In this document: in pieces, positions 1 through 12,945 of the stretch | Layout: each line of letters begins with the position of its first letter | How positions within the stretch are numbered: the first letter of the stretch is position 1 | DNA from: Solicoccozyma terricola | Taxonomy: Eukaryota > Basidiomycota > Tremellomycetes > Filobasidiales > Piskurozymaceae | Assembly: GCA_001600875.1 (NCBI GenBank) | Contig: BCLD01000008.1 | Coordinates: 615,216 to 679,215, forward strand | Direction: 5' to 3' | DNA length: 64,000 bases | The notes under the pieces: model-generated | Seen by the model: only the letters and a program-made list of their open reading frames with translations | Database searches by the model: none | What the model was told of the DNA's origin: nothing | Made by a program: the position numbers and the translations under genes

Positions 1-67
1 GGGTCGATTCCGATTTAGATAAAGAAAGAAAAGGGATGACCTGCTCCTTCCGGTCCAACACACTTAC

Positions 68-575
68 CTTGTTCGCTGTCAATATAAAGTCTCCTTGTCT
101 CTCCCCGTCCCCCTCTAGCAACACCACATCCTCAGGATCCGTCAATGTGTAATCAACATCGAATGTGCCTCCTGATTGAACCGCAAAGTAGAAGCCTGGT
201 GGTGGTGGTGGTTGGATTGTGGTCGTCCAGCAACGACGAAGAGAAGAACAGAGACAGATCAGTGACGGTAGAAGCATGGGTTAAAGGGTGGGTAGACATA
301 CCAATCTTCTCTCCAATTTCTACAACACACGAAGCCGAGTTCAATCGAATCAATCAGCATTGCCTGTCCAGCAGTTACATTGGAAGCCACCCAATGCACC
401 AACCACCAACCAACTACTCACTATCGACATCAGCATAAAAGCAACTTCTCTCATTCGCCGCTAAATAAGTAGTCAACGCGGTAGCTTGAGCATGGTGGGT
501 ACCCAGGCAGAGGAGAAGGAGGATGCTGATAAGTGGGAGAGTAGCTGAGCAGAGGAGCCGAGTCCGTATGATCAT
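68..575 (-). CDS. p24/emp24 family ER-Golgi cargo receptor (3' end outside window)
   Basis: p24 (emp24/gp25L) proteins are type I membrane proteins that cycle in COPII/COPI vesicles and select cargo between ER and Golgi. The exons on this strand are 575-422, 319-302 and 195-68, and the phases join exactly. The start ATG (573-575) opens a signal peptide (MIIRTRLLCSATLPL...), followed by the GOLD-domain start with the conserved NERSCFYADVD stretch. The 18-nt micro-exon 302-319 supplies the link KIGEKI, and exon 3 gives GFYFAVQSGGTFDVDY and ERQGDFILTANK. A donor follows at 62-67; the coiled coil, membrane span and COP-binding tail lie beyond position 1. The sequence fits the gamma-type (Erp) p24 branch best, but the subclass is uncertain. 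It is divergent from the mL57 gene, with about 240 bp between the starts. Confidence 0.87.
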
Positions 576-814
576 GGTGGAGCTTGCGATAAACAGGGGT
601 CCTCTGAGCAGACAAGGTACAAAGGTGGAGAGCATCGCGAGTCTACCCCCGCGTGTGACGGACATCGGTGGTAAGTGATGTCCGCCCATCCTTTTCCTCC
701 TCCAGGGTCCTGCTCAAAAGTTAGGAATTTATATCATCGACCACCTCGAATCACACTTTGGATCACTCGCTCCTATCTTCCTTGACAACACATACGTTCA
801 AGGACCAGTATACA

Positions 815-1989
815 ATGTCACGCCACTCCATCCGCTCGCTGACCTCTGCAGCTGCGTCGTCTCTGCTTGTCCCGTCGCCGACAGTGGGTCGTCTGACTCC
901 TCGAGCGCTAAACACCATCACTGGGCAGTCTGCGAATGTTCGCCGCAGACAACGGCATGCAGAATTAAGCACCACCAGTGAGTGAGCGGGAGTCATAACT
1001 CTGGCTTGACTACTATCCACTCATTTCCACAACTCCTCATCAACTTTGAACAAATCTGCAGCTCCGTCAGGTTCAATCCTCCGACGTATGGCTTCCTCAG
1101 CTGCAGTACTTGCAAACGACACCGAACAACTCCAAACTTCCCCTTCTTCCCAACCGGCGTACACTTCATCACCTCGATTATCCCCACTCACAGCAACAGA
1201 CGCCTCATCGTTCCTTTCCAACCTCCTCGCTCTCCCACCCACCCGCTCCTTCCCACCCGACCTCGCACTCCGCATCCTCACACACAAATCGTACACTGGA
1301 TCACACGTCCTCGGATCCGGTTTCCGCTCCAGAACACATCCACAATCAGAAGAACAAAATGACGGTGGCGCAGCACATAACGCTCGTCTCTCATTCCTTG
1401 GGAAGCGAGCATTCAGAGCGTATTTCCTCATGTTTCTACATCGTACGGCGTTGGTCTCGCCGCGCGGTACGCAAGGTTTGGCAATTGGGGATGTTGAAGA
1501 GCGATGTGATAATTTGATGCATGTGTTGAATTTGGGAAGGGAGGTGGGGGTGAGGTGGGGATTGGGAGACGTAATGAGGTGGACAAGTAATCGGAATGTG
1601 AGTTTTTTTGCAGAGGGACAGAGGAGGGTCTTGCATGTAACCACAACAGGTTTACTGATGTTGCAATCTCTGGCCTCATCGATAAGGACGCCGATTTGCA
1701 ATCGAGTGGGTCCCTAAAAATTCAAGGTGAAGCCGTACAAGCGATTCTTGGAGGTACAATGATGCAATTTGTGAGTCCTTTTGCTCTCCCATCGTTTTAA
1801 ATCCGCTCGATAACTGAAAATAACGACTCTCGTGTGTTATCTCAGGGATCTCCCGCTGCTCATCGGTTATTCCACACGGCAATCCTCCCGTACTTGATCA
1901 GACAACTGAGGAATGAGGAATTAAATGAAACAGCCGAGGTGATTAGGAAATCAATGGTTGATGATTTGGAAGGAAGGATTGTTGTGTAG
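815..1989 (+). CDS. Mitochondrial large-subunit ribosomal protein mL57-like (RNase III fold)
   Basis: This looks like the catalytically dead RNase III-fold protein of the fungal mitoribosome (mL57/MRPL15 type). Exons are about 815-977, 1062-1597, 1650-1770 and 1846-1989. The N-terminus is an Arg/Ser/Ala-rich presequence (MSRHSIRSLTSAAASS...). The RNase III-like part has the HKSY, LSFLGKRAFRAYFL, and GREVGVRWGLGDVMRW segments, then VAISGLIDK and GEAVQAILGGTMMQF, ending GRIVV. No double-stranded RNA-binding domain follows, which favours mL57 over mL44. The exon 2 to exon 3 junction is out of phase by one base (see findings), so either the splice site is unusual or the assembly has an indel. The family call comes from motif order and is moderately sure. 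Confidence 0.72.
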
Positions 1990-2124
1990 AGAGATGTAGA
2001 TGAGAGAGAAATGAAAGCTTGTCATGACATTGTTGGTGATCACCGGGAGTTATAAGAAAAGCTACAATTCCATGTCTTGTTGGAGTATTCCGGATGACCG
2101 GCAGAACATCCCAGACGGAACAGA

Positions 2125-3170
2125 CTAAAAATCAAAAGACTTGTTAAGATCGTCTTGAAGAAGTTGACGCATTCCATCTGGAAGTTGTGGTTGTCCGTCT
2201 TCACGGCGGATGTAGCCTGTTCCAAGAAACGTGGAGGATGAAATAGGTCAGGCGAGGGTTTGGACGCGGTAAAGGAATCTGCCAAAGAACTTACGGAATG
2301 GCATCTCGACCGATTCATGTTTGGAGAAAACGATTGTTGGATGATTCTGTTCTCAAGAGATCGGGTGTCATTAACCAGCCAGTTCCAGCACTTTGGGATA
2401 GGGCGATACGACGTACAACATAAGGTATCTTGTCCAGAGGTACTGGAAAAGCCAAACCGAGGATCAGCTCCAAGAGGTTGCATCGGAAAGGACAAATTCT
2501 TATCATCAACTCACTCTTGTCCTCGACTACCAACTTGGTAACCGCCAACGCCGTGTCTGTTGTCATCTGCACCTCACCAAGATGTCTCCCTTCGAATCCC
2601 AACGCCCTCAATGCTCCCGTCCTATCAAGCGGTGGATCATCTCCAAGAATACCACCGAACAAAAAGTATTCGAATTTCCCTGGTTCTCCGTCTTCGGGAG
2701 ACAACACCTTTGGCGCTTTAGGATCGAGAAGACAGACTTTGGATACGGGTATAGGAGGGTTATGAGAAGCAAGGAGTTGGGTGATGTTACTTGTTGAGAC
2801 GTGTAGTTGCGCGGGAGCTGATGATGGCGAGGTACTCCCGACATTACTCAGGATGATAGGTAGGTTCTCGGTAGATGTTTTTGAGAGAGAGGTGAAGTGG
2901 ACGTGGGAGGTTGGTGGGAGGACTTTCAACATGTGTGCGTATCTGAAGCGTGGTTCGCAGGTTTAGGTTGAGATGAACACGCAGTAGTCACCCATGCTCA
3001 CTCAAGGTGCACCCAAGGAGGCACGGACTTTGTTTCGGCGTCATCTTCCTCCATATGCTCTGCGAAAAGACCAGGTCAGCATCGTCTGGACGTTTGTAGG
3101 GAAGGTACACGCACGAACCGATGACATAATGGAACTGTTGAGCCGTCTTCTCTTCTCCTTGGCTGCTCAT
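2125..3170 (-). CDS. SFM1: SFM1-type SPOUT protein arginine methyltransferase
   Basis: Sfm1 is a SPOUT-fold methyltransferase that modifies an arginine of ribosomal protein uS3 (Rps3) in yeast. Six exons, 3170-3119, 3059-3002, 2942-2515, 2442-2417, 2346-2295 and 2216-2125, join in frame to 235 codons. The N-terminus reads FHYVIEHMEEDD and PPWVHLEYAHML. The core has VCLLDPKAPKVLSPED, FEYFLFGGILGDDPPLDRT and LGEVQMTTDTALAVTKLV. The C-terminus has PTIVFSKHESVEMPFRY and LPDGMRQLLQDDLNKSFDF. These blocks, including the GILGD and QMTTDTA cofactor-site motifs, match the family along its whole length. Exon 4 is only 26 nt. The gene is tail-to-tail with mL57 (135 bp between stops) and head-to-head with UTP10. 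Confidence 0.95.
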
Positions 3171-3381
3171 GATGAATGGAGTATCCGATGGCAGCGAACG
3201 CTTCAGAGGTCATGTTGGAATTGGATTCAGGTCCCAAAATCTAGCTGACGTAATATAATTTTCCGTCTCCCCTCCGATCCGCGGTGCGAGTTGTTTATAA
3301 AAAAGTTGTAGAACAGCTGCTACCTGCTAGCTGCAGAACATCACCACTCTGTGATCCAATATTCCATCACACGACATCACC

Positions 3382-6300
3382 ATGTCATCAGCTCTTGCCC
3401 AGCAGTTGCGAGCCATCGCATCGCTGGATGCTGACCGTTTAGCGTCCCATCATGGAGCTCCGGTCGGAAAGAGTTATCTATTCCCACCAAAAGTCGCTGC
3501 ATCGCACGACAGTAATTCGATCTACAATATCGCCATTTCAGGTCTCGAGGAACTCGTGGAGGTGGAGCCGGAGATGATGGAATTCGAGGAAGAGTTGTTC
3601 TCGGAGGCTAGTAGGACAATGGATAGGATGATGTTGACCGTTGAGGAGAATAAGCGATTGGACGTCGTCCTCGATCGGTGTATACTCAAGCTGGGCAAGT
3701 GGATAACCCTCAAATCCACTTCAAAGTGTCTCGAATGGCTGATTCGCCGATTCCGGTGAGCAGATAATCTTACCAGACAAATGCGGATGACCTTCAACTC
3801 ACGTCTCTACCTCACACAGCATTAACGAGCTCAACGTCCACGCTCTCATTCAAGCTTTCCTCCCATATCACGACTCCCCCTACTTTCCACGAATCCTCTC
3901 CATCCTCACCCTTTCGAAAGAAGAACCACTCCATAACGCGCTGCATCCCCTCCAGGCTGCACCACAGCCACTCGACAGGTCCCTGCTCGTCCGAGCGATG
4001 AGCCCTTCGAAAGACCCTTCGTTGGCTGCATTGCGTGAGGTACTCGCTCTGTTGCCACTTGCAAAGAAGACCGATAATGTTCATCGAACGCTCCTCACGT
4101 TTTGGAGCGCGACATTGATCGACTACCTCGAGCGTATCAGGACCAGTAAGAAGGAGACGAGTGAGGAAGTTGTGAAAGTCTTAACCGAGGGAATATTTAG
4201 GTCCCTGGAGGCCGCGCAGGGTGATGAGCAGGTGATGGTGAGGCGATACATTTGTTTCATTCTATTAGGATTTCGCTAACATATACAACTTCTGACAGGC
4301 TGCCATTCTTCCGCCTCTATTGCTTTTCATCCGATCATTCCCACTCGCCGAAGCTCCTTTCACCGCTCTGTTCGACGCAGTTCCTCTGCAATTCAGCACA
4401 CCCGAGCGTACCGTCACCGTCATCCTCTCTCTCCTCGAATATGCTCCTCCTTCATTCAAATGCGAAATGGCGAGGAAACAGACAGGCAGCCTCGATGTCG
4501 AGGCTTTGGGTCCCGCTCTGGTCTCTGTCGGGCAACGTTGTCATCTCAACCGCGGCATGAGTTTGCTCATGGAAAGCATGCTCATCGACCCCGCAACCTA
4601 CATGACCGCCATCGAGTCTGTCATCGGACAACTCGAAATGCCTTCTCGCCTAGTAGATCTCATCGCCTGCGGTCTCAAGAACGCCGACGATGATAAAGCA
4701 GCCCGTCGAATCCTCGCTGTGATGAGAGAACGATATCCCGCTCAGGTTGAATTGGCGACCGCTTCGACCACCTCGTCCAAGGGTCAACGCTCCAAAAAGC
4801 CAAAGGTGGCTTCGGTGGACGTATCGATGGAGATCGAGGATGATGAAGTTACTCCCGCTTTGGTTCAAGTCTACTCTGCGGACGCATCCACTCGCGCTCG
4901 CGGTATTGAACGACTCGTGAAGCAAAGTGGAGAACTTTCAGCGGATGACGCAGCGTCCACTACCGCAGCCCTACTAGCCCGTGCTGCAGACGAGGACGCC
5001 GAAGTGTTGAGCGCACTTTACAACTCGCCTACCGAGCTCTTCGCGCACGTCACCCCAATGGCTCTCCTTGAAGCCATTAGCCCCGTTCTTTACGACACAA
5101 CGACTCCAAAGGACACTATTTCTCGTCACCTGAAATTCATCAGATCCTGGGCAACTCTCGGCTATGCGGACCCTGCACTACTGGATGCTGTCTTTCAAAA
5201 GGCTTACTTCCCCCTGCTCATGTGGACCAAGGGTCGTCGAGAAACAGCTCGATTGGCTTGGAAAATCATCTCGACCGGTCATATGGACAGAGTCGACGTG
5301 ATGAATGGTATGCCAGGGATGCCTGATTACTCCCAATTCACGGATGTTCCAGCGGACATGAGACAATTCGGTACACTGAACGGGAAGATAGTAGCAAAAC
5401 TTGCCGGTAAGTTTTGAACTTTCAATAGGTAAAGCGACTCCTTACTTATAGATCGCTCTTTGTTCCAGATAACATCTTGTCATCAAACGACAGCACCGGT
5501 CACATCGCCTTCCTTTTGAAGCAAGCGAGAGCCGTGCTCCCTCAACCTCGTCTGTTTGCACAACTGATCTTGGCTCAAATTCTTCTCAAGTCCTCCCCGG
5601 ATGCCCAACTGACACTCAGTCATGACGTTCTCGCTTGCGCAACTGAGGCTCTTGCCAAAGACTTTGCTTCAGTCCTTGAGAGGCAAGATCAACTGTCACA
5701 GGGTTTGATAGTCAGCGCACAGGACCCGGCGTTGCTCGAGAGGGTCTACGCTAAATCCTCTCATGGCCGCACTGCCGTCTGGGTAGCCGAAGCCATGATC
5801 GGCACACTGTCAACGGTGCGGAGGCCGGGAACTGCCAGAGGTTGGCTTTGCCCGGGTGACGACGACAGCGTCATGGCCCAGTACCGCGCCTTCGCTATCA
5901 ACCTCTACTCGGTGGTCAATCTGGCTGGTCTGTCAAAAGGCATGTCCACTAATTTGCTCAGAGCCCTATTCTGGAATCTAGGAGAAGACGTACTGTTATT
6001 CTTGACATCAATCTGGACTGCAACTTCCATTGAATCCGGGATTCGATGCGCAGCTCTTCGTCACGGCGAGGCTTTCATCCTCGCCTGCTCCACCGATGGC
6101 ACTCGCCAAGACTTCCAATGTGTCTTACCGACCGTCCTCATCACTCTGTCTGACGACAACGAGGAAATTAGACAGAGTGCGATGACGGTCATAGAAGCGA
6201 TCTCAAAGGCACTTTCCGGCAAGGCATTGAAGGTGTATGGTCTAGCGGAAGTGTACGGGAAGTCATCCGATCGGTTGCAACTCATGCGTGCCGTGGACAT

Positions 6301-9300
6301 TCAAGCCTATGTTGGGCATCTCGTGGAAAGTGGTCAAGACATTATCGCTTCTTCAGAACAGGTTGCAATCGTGCACAGTCGACTATTGGCCGCCTCGTCG
6401 ACCGAAGACAAGAAGAATGCTACTCTCCGTCAAAGCATTGTTGCATACATCTACTCGCACATCTGGGCTTGGAGATCCCTTCATCCGAGATGCGAGCTCC
6501 TTCGCCTGCTTGGCAAGGGCGTCGACAAAACGAGAATGGAGTCTATGGAGCCCTTACTCCGCGACCTCTCCCTAGATGCCAGTCCCGAAAGCGATTGGAT
6601 GTGTTCACTAAAACAACCAGAGGCCACCTCGTTCTCGCGGCTGTTATGCGCGCCGATGGAGAAGTCTGCCATCAAACTGCTTGTTAGGGGACAAACAGAG
6701 ATGTTTAGTGTGTACCTCACGATCCTTAGGAAAGCGCCTTTGCAATATGGTGAGTAGCGCGGGTGCATGTCATGAACAGACCAGCAAAGTAACAGCTTCC
6801 ATCATCAGGCGTGTCGTGGTGCGCCTTCCGGCTCGCTATTGCCACTCAGATAGGCAAGTCTGCTTTCAATCAGCTGTCGATTTTGCAACAATGCGATTTC
6901 CTGGAAGTTCTGCTCATCAGTGTCAACCCCCGAGAAGAGGTGAGTGCAGTCATGTAACGTTGCTTTGGTGACATACGCTCACCGTACTCCCTCCTACGAA
7001 AGGATGACTTCAAGAGCATGAAGGACCTCATGCAAGGTGTGTGTCTTGATCCGCAAGGCAAGGTGGAAATGATTGATCGCTTGAGGCGATCCTCGAAACT
7101 TGGGGAGATGTCCAACCAGGCCAAGCGTGCAAGGTAAGTCCGTCACCTCGTGATTATGAGAGACAGAACTGATTATTGTCTACGTTACAGAGCCTCCTCC
7201 GAGGATGAGCATGACCGACTGCTTCCTCTCATCCTCTTCTTGGAATCTCGGCTTGCTGGTGACAACGGTGGCGACGAAGGTGTCCTTGGCGCCTATATCG
7301 ATTTGCTGTCAGACCTCCTCAGCGACACACAAGCTGCAGCAAACAGCCATGTCAATCATGTACAGCAGACTCTCCTCCGCTTGATGCTGCAGACCGCGAC
7401 CCAGATCAAGGTGAGATCAGAAATGCAACAGAACAGCATGGTTGCCGAGCTAATCATCTATTGTTGAACACAATAGCAGAGCAGTACAAAGCTTAAAGAA
7501 CCACTGGGAGTAGAGGTCATTGTCAAACTCATCAGGAGTGAGTATCGTCGCTGTAAGATCTCAGGATCAGATACTCATTGTCCCGCGTATGTAGATTCTT
7601 CCAACCCTCGAACGGCTCAAGATGCCCTATTGCTTCTGGGAACCCTAGCGAGCTTGGCTCCTGATTCCGTCCTGCATAACATCATGCCCGTGTTCACCTA
7701 CATGGGCACTGATGAGATTCAGCGCGATGATGCTCATAGTATTGCCGTCGTGGAGAAGGTGAGCTATTGTTCAAGTACCGTCCTGCTTCAAGCTATTCTT
7801 ATTGATCGCCTGCTGTTTGTCCATTCAGACTATTGAAAGTATCGTACCCGTGCTACTCAGTTCTTACCAGCAACAGGGTGCTGAAGGGACTCAGCTTGTT
7901 CTCGGTATGTTCAAGCCCTGGCGTTTTCCAGCTTCTCGCATTGACACCGTTGCCTTTCGCAGAGGCTCGTGGACTTTTGAAAATCTTCGCAGACATGTCT
8001 TTGCGCCTGCCGTCCCATCGTGCTGTCCCGTGAGTGCGGTTCAGTTGTGAAACGAGTCTGTACAACGCTCATCGCCATGCTACAGCTTCTTCACCCATTT
8101 GGTCAAGGTGATGGGGCCACGCAACTTCCTCGGTCCACTCGAGATCTTGCTGGTAGAACAGCGTGTCACAAAGCCAAAGGCAGCCGCTACCAAAGGTACA
8201 GCTTCTTCTTTGCCACTCGTTATGGAGAAGCAGTTCAGCACCGGAGAAAGGCTACAGGTACGTTTATACGATGTCGACATTACTTGGCACGATGGACTAA
8301 CAACAAACCCCTGCTTTCAGGCTCTGTCGGACCTTCTATCGGAAGCCTGCCAGCTCAGGCATCAGTCCACCTCCAAATCCCAACGCACTGCCATCATCAC
8401 GTTGGATACCAGGTATGTCACATCTTCCATTTCTCCTCACGTCGCCACTGATATTTCGTGCCAATGTCAGCTGCTTATCCGATGAGGAACAGCAATCCAA
8501 GCAGTCCTCTCTTATTCTGGGACTTTTGCAATTCTTCCTCAAGGTGGTGCAGTCGCTTCAGCTATCCTCAAATGATGCAGAACCCCTCAAGAAGATCACC
8601 GAAGTATTGCTCGAGGAGGTCTGCTACTCTGATATTGCAGGCGGGAAGAGTAAAAAATCTATCAAGGCTGCCTTGACTCAATGTCTCAAGAGTGCTCTGG
8701 ACATTTTGCCGGCTGCGGAGATGGTCGATATCGCCGTCAACGTAGCTGGGCGTGGAAAGCAATTCGTGAGCACGCGCAGTCGAAAACTCGCCATTACAAA
8801 GTACTTACCCCATTGTCATTCCCAGTGGCAACCAACCCTCTCCATATTACAAGACAGGCTGCCCTTAATGCGTCCAGATATTCGCCGAATAGCGTCACCG
8901 AAATTGACCTCCATCCTCGCACACCTTTGCCAAGAGTTGCCGGCGTCGGGCGACCAGGATATCGTGTTGATCTCGGATCTCGTCGTCGCAATCGCTGGCG
9001 GCAATGTTACTACCGAGGATGCAGCTATAGGACAATTTGTCCAGATTTGGTTGACACTACTGGCAAGGGTGACTGACGAAAAGATCGCTGTTGCCCTGTA
9101 CTCGTACATTGGTCAGATGCCGTGAGTTCTCCCATACTTTTTAGAAACAGCGACAACGTTCTGACCCGCACCCATTACAGAAAACGTCTGGGACCCCGTA
9201 TGATCCCATTCATGAAGCCGTTGTTTGTGCTCTGTATTCAGCAGCTTTCGGCCCCGACTGCTCTGGTCACCGCGCAGGCATTGCAAGCGACATCTGCGGC

Positions 9301-10583
9301 CATTTCTGCGCTTCCAGGTTTCCTTCCGCAAGGCGAGCTCGTTCAGCTGGTTCTTGGAAGCCTGGCAGTCGAAGACGCCGCTGTCGATCCGGCGGTGGGC
9401 TCGTTCTTGTCATCGATTGGCAAACACCTGCCGGCCAGCGAGTCGTTCCCCGTCATTCTCAAGGCTTGGCCGCAGGTGGACAAGCAAGCGGCGCAGTCCC
9501 TTCAGCGCTTCTTCAAATTACTGCAACGTGCGGTTCGCAGCTTGGATCGCAACGCACTTCCTACGGCCATCAAACCATTGTTCAGCTTGTATCTGGATGC
9601 GTTTGGTCTGGGGCAAGTGGGTGTCGCGACTACTGCCCACGATGAGGCGCGTGACGCTGCGATCGACTCGTTCATGGAGCTGGTCACTAAGCTCAACGAG
9701 TCTTCGTTCAAGAATCTGATGGGACGACTGCATGACTGGGCGTTAATCGAGGCGGAGGATGATGGTAAGTCGACTTTGACTGAAAATTCGATTTGAAATT
9801 TATCTGACGACGGACTTGTCACATTTACAGCTGCTGCCATCGTGCCTTTACAGCGCAGAGCAACCTTGTTCCGGATTCTCGACCGCTTGCTCAGGAAGTT
9901 TAGAGTGAGTGATAATTCTGTACCTGTCCATAATGTCTCACTGATTCAAACATGTTATCCAGGCGATCATGCTTCCATACCTGAACTTGGTCGAGGACGA
10001 ACTCTTCCGGCTACTTGGCAGATTCCGTGCTGGTGATTTGGACAATGTGCCTCTTTGGGTATCTATGATGAGCCTACTCGGCCGCTCGTTCGAGGTCAAT
10101 GATGGATGTGAGTATGGCATGGCTCCCATTAATCCGTGCTTTTCGTGATCACTTACACTCCTCCCGGCAGCCTTCTGGACTCAAGAGAAGAGCGAGAAGT
10201 TTTTGCCAGCAATGACCTCCCAGCTCAGCATTCTCGCCTCCTTGAAGGGAGACTCGGAAATCTGCCTGAACACTCTCACTCTTGCACTTTCTACCGCCGC
10301 CGATGCGATGGCATCATCCGACACCGTACTCAAAGCTCTCAACACTGCCATTCTTCTGGAAACACGATCCGAGAGCGCTGCGACCCGAGTAGCAGCGATC
10401 ACCGCTCTTGGAGCCGTGTGGCAGAAGAAGGGCGAGGAGATGATCCCTCTCGTACCGGAGACTGTCGCACAGTTCCTCAGCGAGCTTATCGAGGACGAGA
10501 ACGCGGATGTGGAGAAGGCTGCGAGGGGTGTCTTGACCGTCATAGAGGGACTTGTCGGAGATCTCCAAGCGTACTTGACATGA
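3382..10583 (+). CDS. UTP10: U3 snoRNP / SSU processome HEAT-repeat protein UTP10 (HEATR1)
   Basis: Utp10 is a very large HEAT-repeat scaffold of the t-UTP subcomplex. It binds nascent pre-rRNA in the nucleolus and is needed for 18S rRNA production. The start gives [20 protein letters not shown], then the family's N-terminal pattern [25 protein letters not shown] and [17 protein letters not shown]. Long helical repeat exons follow (4304-5406, 5469-6750, 8470-9120, 9181-9764). The end has the diagnostic acidic C-terminal HEAT block: [38 protein letters not shown], stopping at 10583. I see at least fifteen introns, most 45-70 nt, giving a product of roughly 2,000 residues as expected for the family. 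It is convergent with the PROPPIN gene, 62 bp between stops. Individual exon borders in 6750-8470 are approximate. Confidence 0.95.
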
Positions 10584-10645
10584 TCATGATGTATAGGGAG
10601 ATACAAAAGCGCATGCATACAATGTCCTCGATCGGGCAAGCTTTG

Positions 10646-12203
10646 TTAATACTGTGCATCTAGTCGCCATAACTTGCGATGTTCGACAACCTTACATGTA
10701 GCCGTCCGCGAGACCTCGTCCAAACTGGATTGATCCAAAGACAGCCGATACCAATCACCATGATGCGTGACCAAAGCCAGCTCTTTCCCCAGCCAAGTGA
10801 GGTAAAACCTCTCTCCTAAAAGTTGTCTCGCTCGAGATGAGCCAGAGCCATGCCTTGAATCTTGATACCGCAATGGAGGTAGGGAGTACTGCATATGTGA
10901 TGCTTCTGCGTGGAAGTATTTAGGGAGGGGGACATTCGCCTTGACCAGGGAAGCCACTGCTTTCCGACTTCCAAGTCTGGGAATGAGATGCACTCTGATC
11001 AGTAGTTGCGATGCCCAAAATTCAATGGGCTGCCACTCACAATCCTGATCGCGGGGAAGTATTCTCGGTCGTATGTCTCTTCTGTCCCGTGGCCTCGTCA
11101 TATGTCCATACATGGACGGTACCCTTGTCACTCCAGCAAGCTATTCTCCCGCCATCTTCCTGCATCCCACTGAATACCAATCCCCAAATACTTGCTCTAT
11201 CCGCCCCTCTCCTCAACTCTCGAACCATGTTTCCTTGCTTGATATCCCACATTCTCAGAAGAGTGCCTCGAGAAGAAGCAGTGACGAGGTATCGTCCATC
11301 AGGGGAGATAGCTAGCGAAGAGATGGTGTGAGTATGTGCAATGATGATCGGCGTTCGACGGGATTGTGTCTGGGAGACACGGGTCATGTGATGGCCAGGA
11401 GAAATAGCGGAAGATGTCGTCAGATGGAGGAGTTGGACGTGTCCTGGTTGTCGCCCTGGGATGGCGACGATCGTGTGGTTATCGGTGGGACTGAGTGCGA
11501 TGAGGCCTGTGGTGGGCAAAATGCTGTCAGACACCCGCGTTCACATCGTTCGTTTGAATAAAATGCCTCACCTTTCTGATTCTCAGTTGTTGTCCATGCC
11601 GCTCGTCGTTCGATCCAAAACATCCCCTCGTCACTACGTATCTCTTCATTTTCTTCGATGTGCGCAGCCTTCTCCGCTTTCCGCTTCGAAACACCATAAT
11701 CGTACCAGATCACTGAATGAGAGAGTACCACCAGGAAGGACCCGGGGCGAGCTGCAACGTTGCGAACTGGTTCGCTGTTCAAGGAATACAAGGAAATTCT
11801 CAGGAGCGTGATTTTACGGGAAGAAATTCGCTGACACTCACTCAAACTCCAATTCTGCGAGTGAGACTTCCATCTCGTCATGGTAAATGACCACTTTGTT
11901 AGGTGGATATAATGGAATCCGACCGCCACCTTGTAAAGCCAGAAGCGGTGTATCTTCCAACAAGACCACCCTCGCCAAGCTACCTTTCAAGTCTTCTCCA
12001 AGCTGTTTTGTCAGGAGCAGACCCATGAGAATTCTTCCAACGTAACACTCACCCTTCCGCCGTAGCTGCCGCAGTGGATATGTCCTCCATACCGAGTATC
12101 CGCGTTCATCCGTTATGGAGAAGAAAGCGCCATCACGCGTAAAGGAGACAGAGGATAGGGAGAGGTGAGTTGATGGGTCGAGTTGGTAGCGACCGAGTTG
12201 CAT
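10646..12203 (-). CDS. PROPPIN autophagy WD40 protein (Atg18/Hsv2/WIPI family)
   Basis: PROPPINs are seven-bladed beta-propellers that bind PI3P/PI(3,5)P2 on autophagic and vacuolar membranes. I place the start at the ATG 12201-12203 (MQLGRYQL...), because upstream in-frame reading has no ATG. Visible family signatures are SVSFTRDGAFFSITDERGYS, then LLALQGGGRIPLYPPNKVVI, the blade motif HTHTISSLAISPDGRYLVT, and the lipid-binding motif as LRRG in NMVRELRRGADRASI. The C-terminal blade ends ...LWRLDAQY. The gene has several short introns. The short N-terminus and ELRRG form suggest the WIPI3/4-Hsv2 side rather than Atg18 itself, but I cannot fix the orthologue. With ATG1 at 54.7-58.1 kb this is the second autophagy gene in the window. 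Confidence 0.86.
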
Positions 12204-12419
12204 GTCGATGCAACGGGGAGTTGGACAAGTCAAGATAGCATGTCGGTGCTGCAGACTAGTTATAGCGATGAGCCGAGACCAGGGATGGTCCAACGACTTG
12301 GACTGGGAATGTGATCAATCCGCGGATTATCATTTCAATTCGTGCCGTGGTGACTGCCCACCACCCACCCACGTCCATTCGTCGTGCTTCGTCGCAACAC
12401 CCCCATTGCCTCACACATC

Positions 12420-12914
12420 ATGGCTCGGCGCTCTGGGTACACCATATCGTCGTACCTCCTCGACATATCCCCGTCTATGAGCGAGCTGGTTCATGATCCA
12501 CAGACGGGGAAGGACACGAGTAAACTCGACTTGTGCAAGGAGTATATTAGCAGGAAGATTTCTCCTAAAGTACGTCGCTGAGTGGATCGGGGGGTGCTTG
12601 AACCGTTCGTAGATGCCACTGGTGAACCAAGCTTCTAGAGTGATTTCATTGTTAGGGAGAACCCCCTAGACTAAACGCACCGATTCGTGCTCGACTCTGG
12701 CTGCTATTGATTCGGCTTTGCTGGATCGCCAGCCGATGCAGCTCTTGAACACTCCTCAAGCGATGGTCTTTACAACCAAAAATGGGGCTGACGACCATCC
12801 ACATTTTAGATTCAGTCGGGAAGAAAGACAGATCATGCTGGATTGATCACATTCGGTGGATGTACGTCTAATTCGTATCATAACATTCTAATCAGTACTG
12901 AATACTGCAGTTCT

Positions 12915-12945
<31 letters not shown>

